Of a stretch of 64,000 nt of DNA, positions 34,320 to 45,900 are shown in pieces. The translations under genes were made by a program, and so were the position numbers. The stretch covers positions 1,178,001-1,242,000 of the forward strand of contig JAWKLJ010000001.1 in the NCBI GenBank assembly GCA_041392805.1. The letters are read 5' to 3'. The notes beneath the pieces are model-generated. The model was not told where the DNA came from. It did not search any database and saw only the letters and a list, made by a program, of their open reading frames with translations. The number at the start of each line of letters is the position of its first letter. Position 1 is the first letter of the stretch. The stretch comes from Saprospiraceae bacterium. Its GTDB lineage: Bacteria > Bacteroidota > Bacteroidia > Chitinophagales > Saprospiraceae.

Positions 34320-34385
34320 GAGTTGTTGAACATTTACGAAAGAGTTGTTGAACATTTACCAAAGAGTTGTTCAAAATTTGTTAAA
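34320..34385. repeat. Three 22-bp direct repeats upstream of the esterase
   Basis: GAGTTGTTGAACATTTACGA (34320), the same with CCA (34342) and a diverged GAGTTGTTCAAAATTTG copy (34364) recur at exactly 22 bp. Flanking AAGGAGT and ACTCCTT form an outer stem. The block lies about 100 bases before the esterase ATG. The remainder of 34083-34488 has no gene. Confidence 0.7.
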
Positions 34386-34488
34386 GACTCCTTTGGGAGG
34401 AGGGAAAGAAGGGTGTTTTAGACAAACTAAAAAGCTTCTTTTCTCCTAAAAATGTGTATATCTAGGGTATTCAAATTCGTTAATTCTC

Positions 34489-35322
34489 ATGAATATTATA
34501 CAACGTCTTTTTAGTCCAACATCATCTTCTAAATCAGGCAGCTGGAAAAAAGAAGAAATTGTTGATTTTACTTCAGAAGCATTGGGTTTAAGTTTTACGA
34601 TACAGTTGTTTCTTCCACCCGATTATCGCACTATTCGCCAGCCACTGCCCCTACTCTTTTTTAATGATGGCCAAGATATGGAGGCTATCAGGCTTGAACA
34701 TACGCTACAACAATTGTACCATAAAAATAAAATACGTCCATTTATTGTCGTTGCTATTCCTGCTATAGATCGAATGCATACTTATGGCACGAGTGAGGTC
34801 CTGGATTATCAGCGCAGGGGAAGTCGAGCCAAGGCTTATGGTCAATTTATCGCGAAAGAACTGCTCCCCTGGTTGCAATTACAATTCAAGGTCAGCCAGC
34901 AGGTTCGGGCACATGGTTTTGCCGGTTTTTCTTTGGGGGGCTTATCGGCATTGGATATCATGTGGCATTATCCAACTATTTTTGGGCAGGTAGGTGTTTT
35001 CTCTGGTTCTTTGTGGTGGCGCTCTAAGGCTTTTGATCCTAATGATCCTGACGGGAATCGGATCATGCACGAATTGATGGCCAAAGGGCCTAAAAAAGAA
35101 GGTTTGCGTTTTTGGTTCCAAGCTGGGACGGCAGACGAAACGGATGATCGAAATAATAATGGGGTCATTGATGCTATTGATGATACCCTTGACCTCATCA
35201 AAGTCTTGCGGGGATTAGGGTATGATGAGATGGAATATGTGGAAGTGGAGGGCGGCAGGCATGAGCCGGAAACTTGGGGACGAGTGTTGCCTCAGTTTTT
35301 ACGATGGGGGTTTGGGGTTTAG
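34489..35322 (+). CDS. Esterase-D/Fes-like alpha/beta hydrolase
   Basis: The 277-residue protein has the nucleophile Ser148 in HGFAGFSLGGLSAL, preceded by the oxyanion strand PLLFFNDGQD. The C-terminal His is in GGRHEPETW. No signal peptide is seen. An insertion DDRNNNGVIDAIDDTLDL near residues 217-234 reads like an EF-hand calcium loop (D-x-N-x-N-G-x-I-x-x-x-D) and is unusual for a catalytic esterase. It is followed by the palindrome repeat and a 163-bp element. Confidence 0.85.
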   Translation: MNIIQRLFSPTSSSKSGSWKKEEIVDFTSEALGLSFTIQLFLPPDYRTIRQPLPLLFFNDGQDMEAIRLEHTLQQLYHKNKIRPFIVVAIPAIDRMHTYGTSEVLDYQRRGSRAKAYGQFIAKELLPWLQLQFKVSQQVRAHGFAGFSLGGLSALDIMWHYPTIFGQVGVFSGSLWWRSKAFDPNDPDGNRIMHELMAKGPKKEGLRFWFQAGTADETDDRNNNGVIDAIDDTLDLIKVLRGLGYDEMEYVEVEGGRHEPETWGRVLPQFLRWGFGV

Positions 35323-35339
35323 GGATATTTTTGTTTTTG

Positions 35340-35395
35340 GTACAAAGCTGGAGCTTTGTACCAGCGGCGAGGATAGAGCTTTGTACCAGCGGCTT
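35340..35395. repeat. Palindrome with GTACAAAGCT arms after the esterase
   Basis: GTACAAAGCT and AGCTTTGTAC around GG (35340-35361), then CAGCGGC and a half copy AGAGCTTTGTACCAGCGGC. It begins 17 bases after the stop codon. Compared with the 16.7/18.7-kb family the stem has changed at matching positions in both arms, so pairing is kept. Confidence 0.8.
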
Positions 35396-35396
35396 A

Positions 35397-35560
35397 AGAG
35401 CATGTTTGGAGGTCACCTTTTGGGCCTAAAACTATCCCTTTTTCGCTGATACTTCGTTACTTTTTTCGTCCGTACCGAAGGGTATGCACTTCAAAAAGTG
35501 CCTAGTCTCAGCGAAAAATTGACACTTTTTGCCTCCAAAAGCGACCTCCAAACATCCTCT
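35397..35560. mobile_element. MITE-like element, copy 2 (inverted)
   Basis: A 164-bp element with ends AGAGCATGTTTGGAGGTC (35397-35414) and GACCTCCAAACATCCTCT (to 35560). It is homologous throughout to the 11635-11797 copy in the opposite orientation. It directly follows the palindrome repeat and precedes the hydrolase-OsmC gene by 17 bases, where it may carry promoter or leader sequence. Confidence 0.8.
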
Positions 35561-35577
35561 AAAAGAAAACTATTGTT

Positions 35578-36786
35578 ATGGCTTCTATAAAGGTTCAGTT
35601 TCCGAATGAGGAGGGAGTAATGTTGGCGGCGCGTTTGGAGTTGCCAGTTAACCAACATCCGCATACCTATGCCCTATTTGCGCATTGTTTTACCTGTAGT
35701 AAAAACCTTTCAGCTATCAGGCACATAAGTTCAGCGCTCCATTTGAGCGGCGTGGCGGTATTGCGATTTGATTTTACAGGACTAGGTGAAAGTGAAGGTG
35801 ATTTTGCCGATACCAATTTTTCTTCTAACGTTAGCGATTTAGTTTCGGCAGCTCGGTATCTAGCGACGCATTATGAGGCGCCGAGTCTTTTGGTAGGTCA
35901 TTCGTTGGGCGGTGCGGCAGTATTATGTGCAGCGGGGTATTTGCCCTCGGTAAAGGCAGTGGCAACTATCGGGGCCCCCTTTGATCCAGCGCATGTGAGC
36001 CACTTATTAGAGCCAAGTATAAATGAGATTGAGGCCAAAGGCGTGGCGGAGGTCAATATTGGTGGTCGTCCTTTCCTGGTGAAGCAGCAATTTTTGGAAG
36101 ATATTCGGTCTAACAAGCTAAGTGATAAAATAAACAGGCTGGGCAAGGCTTTGCTCATCATGCACGCTCCCCAAGATCTGACGGTACCTATTGAAAATGC
36201 TGCCAACCTTTACCAAACGGCCAGACATCCTAAAAGTTTTATCAGTCTGGATGGAGCAGATCACCTATTGAGTGATCGCATGGATGCCCAATACGTAGGC
36301 GATTGTATTGCCTGTTGGGTAAAGCGATACCTGGCCTTACCTTCGCAGGAAAAACTGCGCAGCGACAAGGCTGTTAGCGTAAGGCTAGGAGAAGTGGGTT
36401 TTACCACCGAAATTATGGTAAGACAGCATAGCCTTAAAGCGGATGAACCAGAAGCTGTTGGAGGTAATGATTTTGGCCCTTCGCCCTATGAATTGGTAAC
36501 GGCTGGCCTGGGTGCATGTACTGCTATGACATTACAGATGTATGCTCGCAGGAAGCAATGGGACCTGAAAGAGGTCAGGGTTCACCTGGAACATTATAAG
36601 GATTATACTAGTGATATGGCTGATGCTGAAAAGGGCCAGCCAAAGATTGATTATTTTGATCGCAATGTGGAGCTTGTAGGGAATTTAACGGAGGAACAGC
36701 GACAACGACTCTTGGCGATAGCCAATAAGTGTCCTGTGCATCGGACCTTGCACCAGGAGGTGGAAGTGAAGACAAAGTTGGTGTAA
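35578..36786 (+). CDS. Alpha/beta-hydrolase-OsmC fusion protein
   Basis: The 402-residue protein combines an N-terminal alpha/beta hydrolase (1-255) with nucleophile Ser109 (VGHSLGGAAV), Asp200 and His229 (GADHLL), and a C-terminal OsmC-like domain (about 262-402) with the redox cysteines Cys314 (GLGACTAM) and Cys385 (NKCPVHRTL). Each domain has its full catalytic set. OsmC proteins detoxify organic hydroperoxides; the hydrolase partner may act on related esters. The fusion is known in several bacteria. It is monocistronic and preceded by the 163-bp repeat. Confidence 0.93.
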   Translation: MASIKVQFPNEEGVMLAARLELPVNQHPHTYALFAHCFTCSKNLSAIRHISSALHLSGVAVLRFDFTGLGESEGDFADTNFSSNVSDLVSAARYLATHYEAPSLLVGHSLGGAAVLCAAGYLPSVKAVATIGAPFDPAHVSHLLEPSINEIEAKGVAEVNIGGRPFLVKQQFLEDIRSNKLSDKINRLGKALLIMHAPQDLTVPIENAANLYQTARHPKSFISLDGADHLLSDRMDAQYVGDCIACWVKRYLALPSQEKLRSDKAVSVRLGEVGFTTEIMVRQHSLKADEPEAVGGNDFGPSPYELVTAGLGACTAMTLQMYARRKQWDLKEVRVHLEHYKDYTSDMADAEKGQPKIDYFDRNVELVGNLTEEQRQRLLAIANKCPVHRTLHQEVEVKTKLV

Positions 36787-36800
36787 TAGGGGTGTTTAAG

Positions 36801-36850
36801 TTACAAAGCTGGAGCTTTGTACCAGCGGCGTACAGCGCTTTGTACCAGCG
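36801..36850. repeat. Palindrome with TACAAAGCT arms after the OsmC fusion
   Basis: TACAAAGCT and AGCTTTGTA around GG (36801-36822), then CAGCGGC and a half copy GCGCTTTGTACCAGCG. It starts 14 bases after the stop codon of the fusion gene, as with the other members of the family. Confidence 0.75.
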
Positions 36851-36860
36851 ACAGCAGCCA

Positions 36861-36897
36861 AAAAAAAATGGAAGATTGAGTCAATCAATCTTCCATT
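36861..36897 (-). terminator. Rho-independent terminator of the 3070-aa gene
   Basis: AATGGAAGATTGA (36867-36879) pairs exactly with TCAATCTTCCATT (36885-36897) around a 5-base loop. The adjacent A-run on the plus strand becomes a U-tract on the minus-strand transcript. It sits 28 bases after the stop codon of the giant gene. Confidence 0.85.
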
Positions 36898-36924
36898 AAA
36901 CTATAGTAGACGAAAAATAATACC

Positions 36925-39900
36925 CTATTTCATCAAGACCATCCTTTGTGTTTGCATATGCTCTCCTGCTTTTAACGTATAGTACAGCAAGCCGCTACCG
37001 GGGAGGTCCTCGGCGCGAACAGAAAGCTTATGCCTGCCCATCGTATACATTGCCTCATGATGGTAAATTAGTTGACCCTCCGGGTTGTGGATAATCAATT
37101 GCACCAGACCAGGGGTTTGGATTTCAAATTGAATGCTGGTTTCCTTGTTGAAAGGGTTGGGGAAATTCTGCCAAACCGTAAACGCTTTTTCCGGTTTTTC
37201 GGCAGGATTCCAATCTAGCTTGACATTCATCAGCTCGCCGCTTTGATCATAAGCTTCAGCGGTCAAGATGGTGGATGAAATCTGTATTAATTCACTCAGC
37301 GTTGCCTTGGTTTTTGCTTCTACTTCCAGGGTAAAGAGTTCTACTGATTTGACATCAGCAGGAAGGTCCGTCTCCTGGTTCCAACTGCTAGTAATAATTC
37401 CCTCATTGGCAAATCGCCAGCCGAAATGCCCCGCTTTAGCAAGTCCGTATTGGATGTCGACTAGTTCGAGGGCCATTGGATCAATTTGTAAACTGAATTG
37501 GTATCCTTCAACTAGTTTTTCTTTGGGTACACGGAAGCTAACATAGTGGCGTTCGCCAGGATAAACAGTCTGGTCGGTTGCTTCAATGAGGAAGTCGTTT
37601 CTGTCCCTTTCCTCCAAGCCATTGCTGGTCAAACCATTGGAATTAGATCCATTGACCACATCGCCTATTTTAATCGATACAAAATCAAGTCCTAAAACGC
37701 AGGTAGAGACATTCTCTACTACAATGGATTCAGGGAAAGCCTCGAACCATGGGTTTTCCGGTACGGGGAAGGCATATGCTTTAGGTACAAATCTAAAACT
37801 AGGGTTATTGGTAAAATGATCTATATTATTTAGCAACAACCTTCGTATTTCTACCATATCCAAGGTAGTAATCGTCTGGGTATTGTTCACATCAGCAGCG
37901 ATGAGCTGATAGGGTGTTTCCAAAGGAAGATCACCGAGGATATGCCGATAAATGCGGATCACATCTAAAGTAGTGATGCCAAAACGCGGGAATTTATCCA
38001 ATTCAGGTTTGACGGTATAGGTTTCTCCCAGGGAAACACCAGGTGCGAAGAAGTATCCATTTTCCGTTTCAATCCTGCCATAGTTTTCCACATCCAAAAC
38101 AACGTTGGTGTTGGCAGGGAGTGGGACGGTGGATTCGATTAGCCCCTCCAGGGCGGTATCATCGGCACAACTCGAACAGAGGTTGTTTTCATCCTGGATG
38201 TAAACGGTCACCCTACAAGATTTGTTATTAAATCCGCCGATGGTGCCATCTGGCTGCGGCGCGTCAGGATTGAAAGCCCCATCCCAGATATGTAGCTCCA
38301 CCTCGGCGCTGTAACGATCGGCGCAGGTAAAAGCTAAACTCCCCTGGTTGATATTTGCAGGTTGATTCAATCTATTGATAGAAAAGCGCAAAGGCTGGGT
38401 ACACTCGGGATCGAAAGCATCTATGATGTCCGTAGCTAATACCGTAACGCCTGCCTCATCCTCTTCTCCATCGCCATCATTGTCGGTACCGGGGGGCACA
38501 GGTGCCAAGTTGACCACTTTGCCATTAAAGCAAACGGGGTCTGGCACAAAGCAGTCTCGTACTTCAAAGCGTAAATTAGCGCTGTTGGAATTGCCACAAC
38601 CGTCGGCGACCCTTAATTCCAGGCGGTGAGCGCCGATCGGGAAGCTGTGCCTAATGGTAAAATAAGGAGAGGTGCCCACCACGGCTGTTGAAGGCAACTC
38701 TTCATCCAATGTACCATTAGAGAAGGCATCGAAAAATACCCGGATACTGGAAATACTATCCAGGAAGCAACCTTCCGTCACAATGAATGGGTATTCCACC
38801 AATTCTTCACAGTCTGAACTTTGGGTACATACCGGTGCAATGGGTGTAAATGAAATAATAGGTGGCACCTTGTCAAAAACTTTGATTTTCTGGCTATAAA
38901 CCCAATAGCCTGTAGAAACGGATTTTCGCCAATAGCCCTTCGGATTGGTCAGCCCATCGCAGGCTTGGCCTTTGGTTTGCAAGGCAGGGACGCTGTTGAA
39001 GGCGAAAGAATCGCGATCGATATAGGTGGTATCGGTCAATCGCAACACCCAAACATTTTCCTCCCCTGCCTGGCCATCACAATCTTCGTCACGGCTAATG
39101 ATCATTGGATCATCAAATCCATTCCATTCGCAGTGATTAATGACATGATAAGTTCGAATCAAATTATAGCACTCCTGGCCTTCGATAGGTAAAAACTCAT
39201 CTACAAAATCAACGGTGAAGGAATCGCAGCCAATTCTGTTGAGCATTAAGGTATCGGTCAAATCCAGGCAGTTGGTTTCCGTATCTTTAGGGAAGCGGAT
39301 TTCATAGGCCAAATTACGGGTAACCGTGATGAGTTGCGTGTAGAGGTTATTCGTTGGTACGCCCCTTGCATTTATGGCTCGGAAACGACGTGTGATGCTA
39401 CCGTAATTGCAATCATCCCAAACTACTGTAGGTTCAATTTCCAATGCTGTTGCACCGCAATTTGAGGTGACCTCGGGCCAACCAAAAAGGGTACGAAGCT
39501 GGATGCTATCATATGGATTAAAGTCAAGGGGTAGGTCTTCGCAACTGATTGTTCGGTCATTAATACCGTTAAAAGTAGGTGGAAGATCATCTTTCACCTG
39601 GGTATACATCCAGCACATGTTTTCATTGCCATTGACATCTACCACACGCATTTCAACGACCACTTGGGTACCTGCGTCGCAGCAAGTAAAGCTAACGGAA
39701 TTGCCCCAAGCTGAATAATAAGGTGTTTGCAAAGCTTCACAAGTATTAGGATCAAAATCATAGCGACGACGGATTTGAACAGAATCTACGCCACAATTAT
39801 CATAACTTCCATTATTAATATCGGGGATAAAGAGTCGGCCATTGCCATTAGCATCCAAGTTAACCATTATTCCGCTGCGACAGATAGCCACAGGTTCCTG

Positions 39901-42900
39901 CAGATCGCCAACCCTGAAGATACAGTAGTGAATAAACTCTCTTCCTACTTCATCATAAACAATATATTTAATAAAGTAATCTCCGATGGGGACATCCGTA
40001 ATGGTCCGGTTGTCATTTGGTCCGATCACAAATAGGGGTGCTAAGGTCGTATCACTATACACCTCCGTTCTGACCAACCAATCGCCAGGGCCACAGGGGC
40101 TACTCACAACGGGGAAAGGCACTTCCAAAGTGGCGGTACATTCGAAAGGATCTACCTGGAAAAGCATGATGTTTTCCTCCAGGATCGGACAATAGTGGTT
40201 GCTGGTAGGACATTCGATAATGGGTTCCGAAAAACCACCTACTTTGATCGTTTGAATAAAGGTATTGATGGTATCGAAAGCACACACATCGATAATACTC
40301 CATTCCCTGGAAACGGTGAATACGTCTTCACTTTGATAATTAAAAAGGTCTTTGTAAACAACCGTAATATTGTCATTGCTGCCGACTACCAGTTCGGCAT
40401 AGCCATTGAGGGTCAGCACAAATGGATAACCTGTTACATCAGGGTGCGGAGCGCCTTCTTCTGTTTCTTCGAAAGTTTCTCCACAATTAAAGATTGCGGT
40501 TCCGGCAGGCAAGAAAACATCATCCAGGTCATTCCGTCTAAAGGTTATTATCTGGTCACAGCTATCGACATTTCCGTTGATGTCCCTTAGATAGAAAGTA
40601 CGGTTGATGGTGGCATCATCGCAATCATCAAAGTCATTGAGCCGATCAACAAAGGTAATAGTATCTACCCCACAATAGGAATCAGAAACAACTGCTTCCC
40701 CCAGCCAATCGAGGGCATCTACATTATTTAGAACCGTTTCGATGTCGTCGAGGCTCAAGTCATAACGGACCCCTTGGTTAGGGAAGGTTGCCTGATCTAC
40801 GTTTTCATCTGTAAATATGATCGGTTGTGTATTGTTTCCACCAACAATGACCCATGCGTAATGCCCTCGGTTGGCGGCCAACCAGGTGGTGGTCAGGAGT
40901 GAATACACCTGATCGGGGGCCAACATCATGGCGAACTGAGAAACGGCGGTCATGGGGCGATCAAACAATCCGGTGGTATCCACATAAGGACTCCTGAATT
41001 GATCAATAGATAAAGGATAAGGAGTCGTGCCAGAGACCTGGGTATAACAACAAGGCTCTAAGGGATAGTATTCTCCCCAAAAGAGGGTACCTACCCCATC
41101 GACCATACCATTGGGCCAGCCATTAGGTACTGGATTTACCTCCATATCGGTATAAAGGATAAAGGTGTATCCAACAGGGTTTTCGCCAGGTACTGTTTTG
41201 AAATTAATCAAGTCATAATAGTGATTACCCGCCATAAAATAGTCAGTTGGCAACCAGCATAATGAATCAATATTGGAGAATAGTAAATCATTAGCCGTAA
41301 GGTCACCTTGAACAGTTTGGACCAATGTCGTTTGTCGGGCCTGTTCGGTGTCTTCTGGACACTCGATTTCTGGGACGGGTGGTCCTACTTCCAAGTCATA
41401 GGAACACAATCCGGTTTCTTCGTCGGTAATTTTAACAATAATATTTCCTTCCGTTACGCGGTGTGGCTCAGAGGTAACTACCTCGCCATAAGTACCGGAG
41501 GTACCATCACTAGCGACCCAGGTTGTCCCGCCATTTTGTCCATTGACAATGATGGTGTAGGTATAGGTATCGTCAAAAGGGTTATCAATGGTGCCTTTAT
41601 CATCACAACTTACATCAACGAGTTCCACGAAGATTAGACAATCATTGGAACAAGGTGCAGGCGGGGTGACGGTAATTTCGGCAGAACAATCATCAGGGCT
41701 TTCGGCATCAGCAATTGTCAAGGTGACATCACCTTCAGCAATGGGGAATGGTCCCATTAAAACTTTTGTATTGTAAGCCCCTGTTTGGGCATTAGATGAT
41801 ACCCAACCAGTGCCAGGATTTAGTGCGGAAACGGTCAATTCGAAGGTAAAAACATCATCCGAAGGATCGGCTGGCGTATTATTATCATAACAGAGAATAT
41901 TTTGAACCAAGGTCTCTGTTATTTCACAGGCATCTGAGCAGGTAGGCGGCGCAACGACTTCCACCTCAAAAGTACAATCACTATTATTTAAATCGGAGAA
42001 GGTCAGTACGGTATTACCTTCGGAGATGGGGAATGGCCCCAGGGTAGCCGCTACATTATAGGTACCTGTGTATTGGTTTTCACCGTCTGTTGCCGTCCAA
42101 ATATTCCCCGTTTGGTTGATCGCATTAACCGTTACAATGAAATAATAGAGATCATCATCGGGTCGGCTAGGGGTATTATTATCAAAACATTCCACTCTGC
42201 TTGAAACGGCTTCAATAATACATTGATTGGAACAAGTTGCAGGTGGAACGACCTCTACCGTAGTGGTACAAGACGCATCATTTAAGTCTTCGATCAGTAG
42301 GCTCAGGGTATTTGCAGTAATAGGATAAGGGCCCATCTGCACCGTTTGGCCATATTGGCCGAAAGTCACACCTTCGGTTTTCCAGCCGATCCCCGTATTA
42401 TTTAAGGCATTGACTCTAAGATTGAAATAAAAGACATCATCAGAAGGATCAGCAGGTGTACCATTGTTTTCGCAACGAATATTGCTTACAATATCCTCGA
42501 TGGAACATTGATCCGAACAAGTTTGAGGAGCGGGAACAAATAACAGGCTATTACAACCTTGGTCGTCATTATCGATAATAAAAACAGATGCTGCGCCACT
42601 GGCAATAGGGTAAGGTCCTACGGTAGTCAGTACGCCGTATTGTCCTGAAGTCCTGCCATCACTGGTGGTCCAGCCTCCAGTAGAGACATTTTGTCCTGTA
42701 ATTAAAACATCGAAGAAGAAAATGTCATCTGCGGGATTAGCAGGTGTACCATTGTCATCGCAACGGGTATTACTGATGGTCGTTTCCATGTTGCACTGAG
42801 TAGAGCAGTGAGGAGGCGCATCAATTTCTACCTGCTGTTTACAATCAGGGTCATCTACGTCGACAATAGTAAAGGAAATACCCCCATCTCTAATCAGGTA

Positions 42901-45900
42901 TGGGCCCAGGGTAAGGCTATTTCCATATTGTCGGATGATATTACCTTCACCTTCAACACGCCATCCGCGGCCATTGGCATTAACGGCACGAACGGTGATC
43001 AAAACGGTATAAGTATCATCATCTCCATCACTATCGGTACCTTGATCATCACATTTCACCTGTACCACATCAACTGATAAAACACAGTCGTCGGAGCAAG
43101 TGGCGGGCGGATCTACGCTTAAAAAGGCAGTACAAGAAGGATCTTCGCTGTCTACAATATTGAATGCTACTGCTCCGCCGCTAATGGGATAAGGGCCCAT
43201 TGCGCGAGCAAAGCCGTAAAAGCCAGTTAATCCATCGGTTGTTTCCCAGGACAAAGAGGCGTTATTTAAGTCGTTGACCAAGAGGTCAAATGTAAAGGTA
43301 TCATCATTAGGATTAGAGGGCGTTCCATTGTCATTACATTGGATATTTTGCGCCAGGGCCTGGATCGCGCAAGCAGGCGAACAGAATGGCGGTGCCTGGA
43401 TTTCCAGCGATTCATCACAGCTTTGATCAATCACATCTTTAATAACAAGGAATTTGTTACCGTCAATGACCAAAAACGGGCCAATCGTTACGGGTTCTTC
43501 ATATGGTCCTTGAATAATTTGGCCATTACCAAGGTCGATGACCCAATTATTCCCCGTATTGAAGCCAGCGACTGTCAATTCTGCCGTATAGGTATCGTCT
43601 AGCGGATTGTCTGGTGTGCCATTATCATCACAGATAACATTTTCGTAAGAAGCTTTAACAAAACAATCGTTAGAACAGGCGGTGGGCGCTGTTACTGTCA
43701 CATTGGCGGTGCAAAGTCCTGCGAAAAAGCGGTCTTGTACGAGGAAATTGAGGTTCCCGCCAGCAATAGGAAAGGGACCAAAGGTCAAAAGCGTATTATA
43801 AGCGCCCTGAATGCCGAGGCTTGGAGCGACCCATTCGTCGGAGGTACTAGTTCCTGCCACGAAAAGGGTAAAGTAAAAGACATCATCAGCAGGGTCGGCA
43901 TTGGTGCCATTGTTATTACAATTGATATTGGAAACGGTAGCCGCAATGTTACAAGCTTGCGGGTGCAGGACTACGCCATCTCCATCATCTTCATCACCAG
44001 GATCATCTTCTACATTGCCATCATTATCCGTATCAACACCATTACCAGGGGTAGAATCCTCATCGGGTTGATCCATGACAGTTACTTCAGCCAGGTTGAT
44101 GTAATTGGTTCCGGGTACGACAGTTGCATCAAAGGTTAAATTTAGCACCTGTCCTTCATTCAATACGAGGTTGGACCATACCACCTGTGTTCCATTAAAG
44201 GTACCACCATTAGAGATCGCCGTCAGGTTAGAAAGGCCATTGGGAATGTAATCCCTAACCTGCACGCCTGTGGCCAAACCTGGGCCGAAATTAGTCACCT
44301 TAATCGTAAAGGTGACCACCTCTCCTATCGAAGGCTGTGCATTGTCAACACTTTTATCGAGTTCGATATCAATAGGGCAAATGATGTGGGTAAGGGTGTG
44401 CGTAGCAGTGATTTGACATCCTGCGATATCCGTCACCCTGGCAATATACAAACCAGGCTCATCCACCACTATGGTTGTATTATTTGGCCCTCCCGTAGAG
44501 ATGGGGCCATTTGGACCTTCCCAAGCAATAGTTGCTACTTGTAAGGTACCATTAATTGCGACATGAATCTCTGTGCTGGTATTCGCACACACTTCTGCTT
44601 CGGCTTCAATTTGTACGGCAACGATAGGAATATTAGCAAAAACATTCAGTTTACTACTTGCAAACCACCAGGTATTGAGGGTATTTTTATCACCATAACC
44701 TGTTGTAATATCGTCTTCAATGCGATCGCAATTAGGAATATTAGGATTAAAGTTGGTGAAAGTCCGGCAGCCCTCTGTGCGACATTCGCAGCCAGCGCGT
44801 CCATCTTTGGGAGAGTTGGTGCCTGGGCTATCAGGAATATTTCGGTCATCCCAGTACAAGACATTGGAGGAGTTGCCAAAGTTACAAACTGGACGAACGA
44901 CCTCGACACAAAAGCCTTGTTTTAAAAACTCAGCATCAAACAAGGCCCAATGTTGGACGCCCTGGGTATATCGAACAGAAAGGTCGACAATATCGCCCAA
45001 ACCAGCTGGGGTACCATCACCTTTAAGACCATCCCAGGGGATACATGTGCTAAAGTCATCACCTTCTTCAAAATCATGGATTAGGATAACATCTCCGAGT
45101 TCAGGATCATAGACCCCGTTTTGGTTAAAATCCAGGATGACCTCTACCTGACCGGGGCGGGTTACATCTACGGGAATACAATAACCTTCCGTATCTCCGC
45201 ATAAGAAATTGGTAGAAACGGATAATTCCCCACATACCCCATCGGGGAAGAGGAATATGTCAGGTTCATTTAAAAAGATAAGGTGTTCGGCGGAGTTGCT
45301 GGTTAGGTTTTGAGCAGGAACAGACTGTCGGTCCAATTCCAGGTTGCCGGTACTTCCTGGGCCGGTTCTGTTAAAGGCTACGTTAAAGGAAAGTCCTTGG
45401 AAGCCAGAATTGCTAAAGTCAATTTTAGAAACGAAACCATCAGAAGTATAGGAATAAATGATACCGTTAAACTCTCGGTCCCAAACACATTCGGGCATTT
45501 CGCGGGTTTTGGTAGGGGTACGGAAGGCCCAGTTGGTAGAATAGACACGTCCGTTGATGGCTTGGTTATCTTTGGCGACGGTAATATCCCAGTGTCCAAT
45601 AACGGTGACATCTTTGAACTCTATGAAATATTTACCGGCCTGATCCGGATCGAAAACGTAACGCGCATCGGTGGTTTCATAACCTTGGCCAGTAATGGCT
45701 TTGGGGCCGAGTGCTGCATCTGCCCAGGAGCTAACGTTCTCCGTAAAGGCATTGACGCTGAAGGGTCCATGGACTATCGCACCATCGCTAAGTCGCCTGA
45801 TACGAAACTCGTAGGTACCGACTGAAAAAGGCTCACCACTTTGCCTGTAGGCTCTGGTAAGACCGAGGTAAACCACCTCATTGGGGTCTTTAATGTCAAA

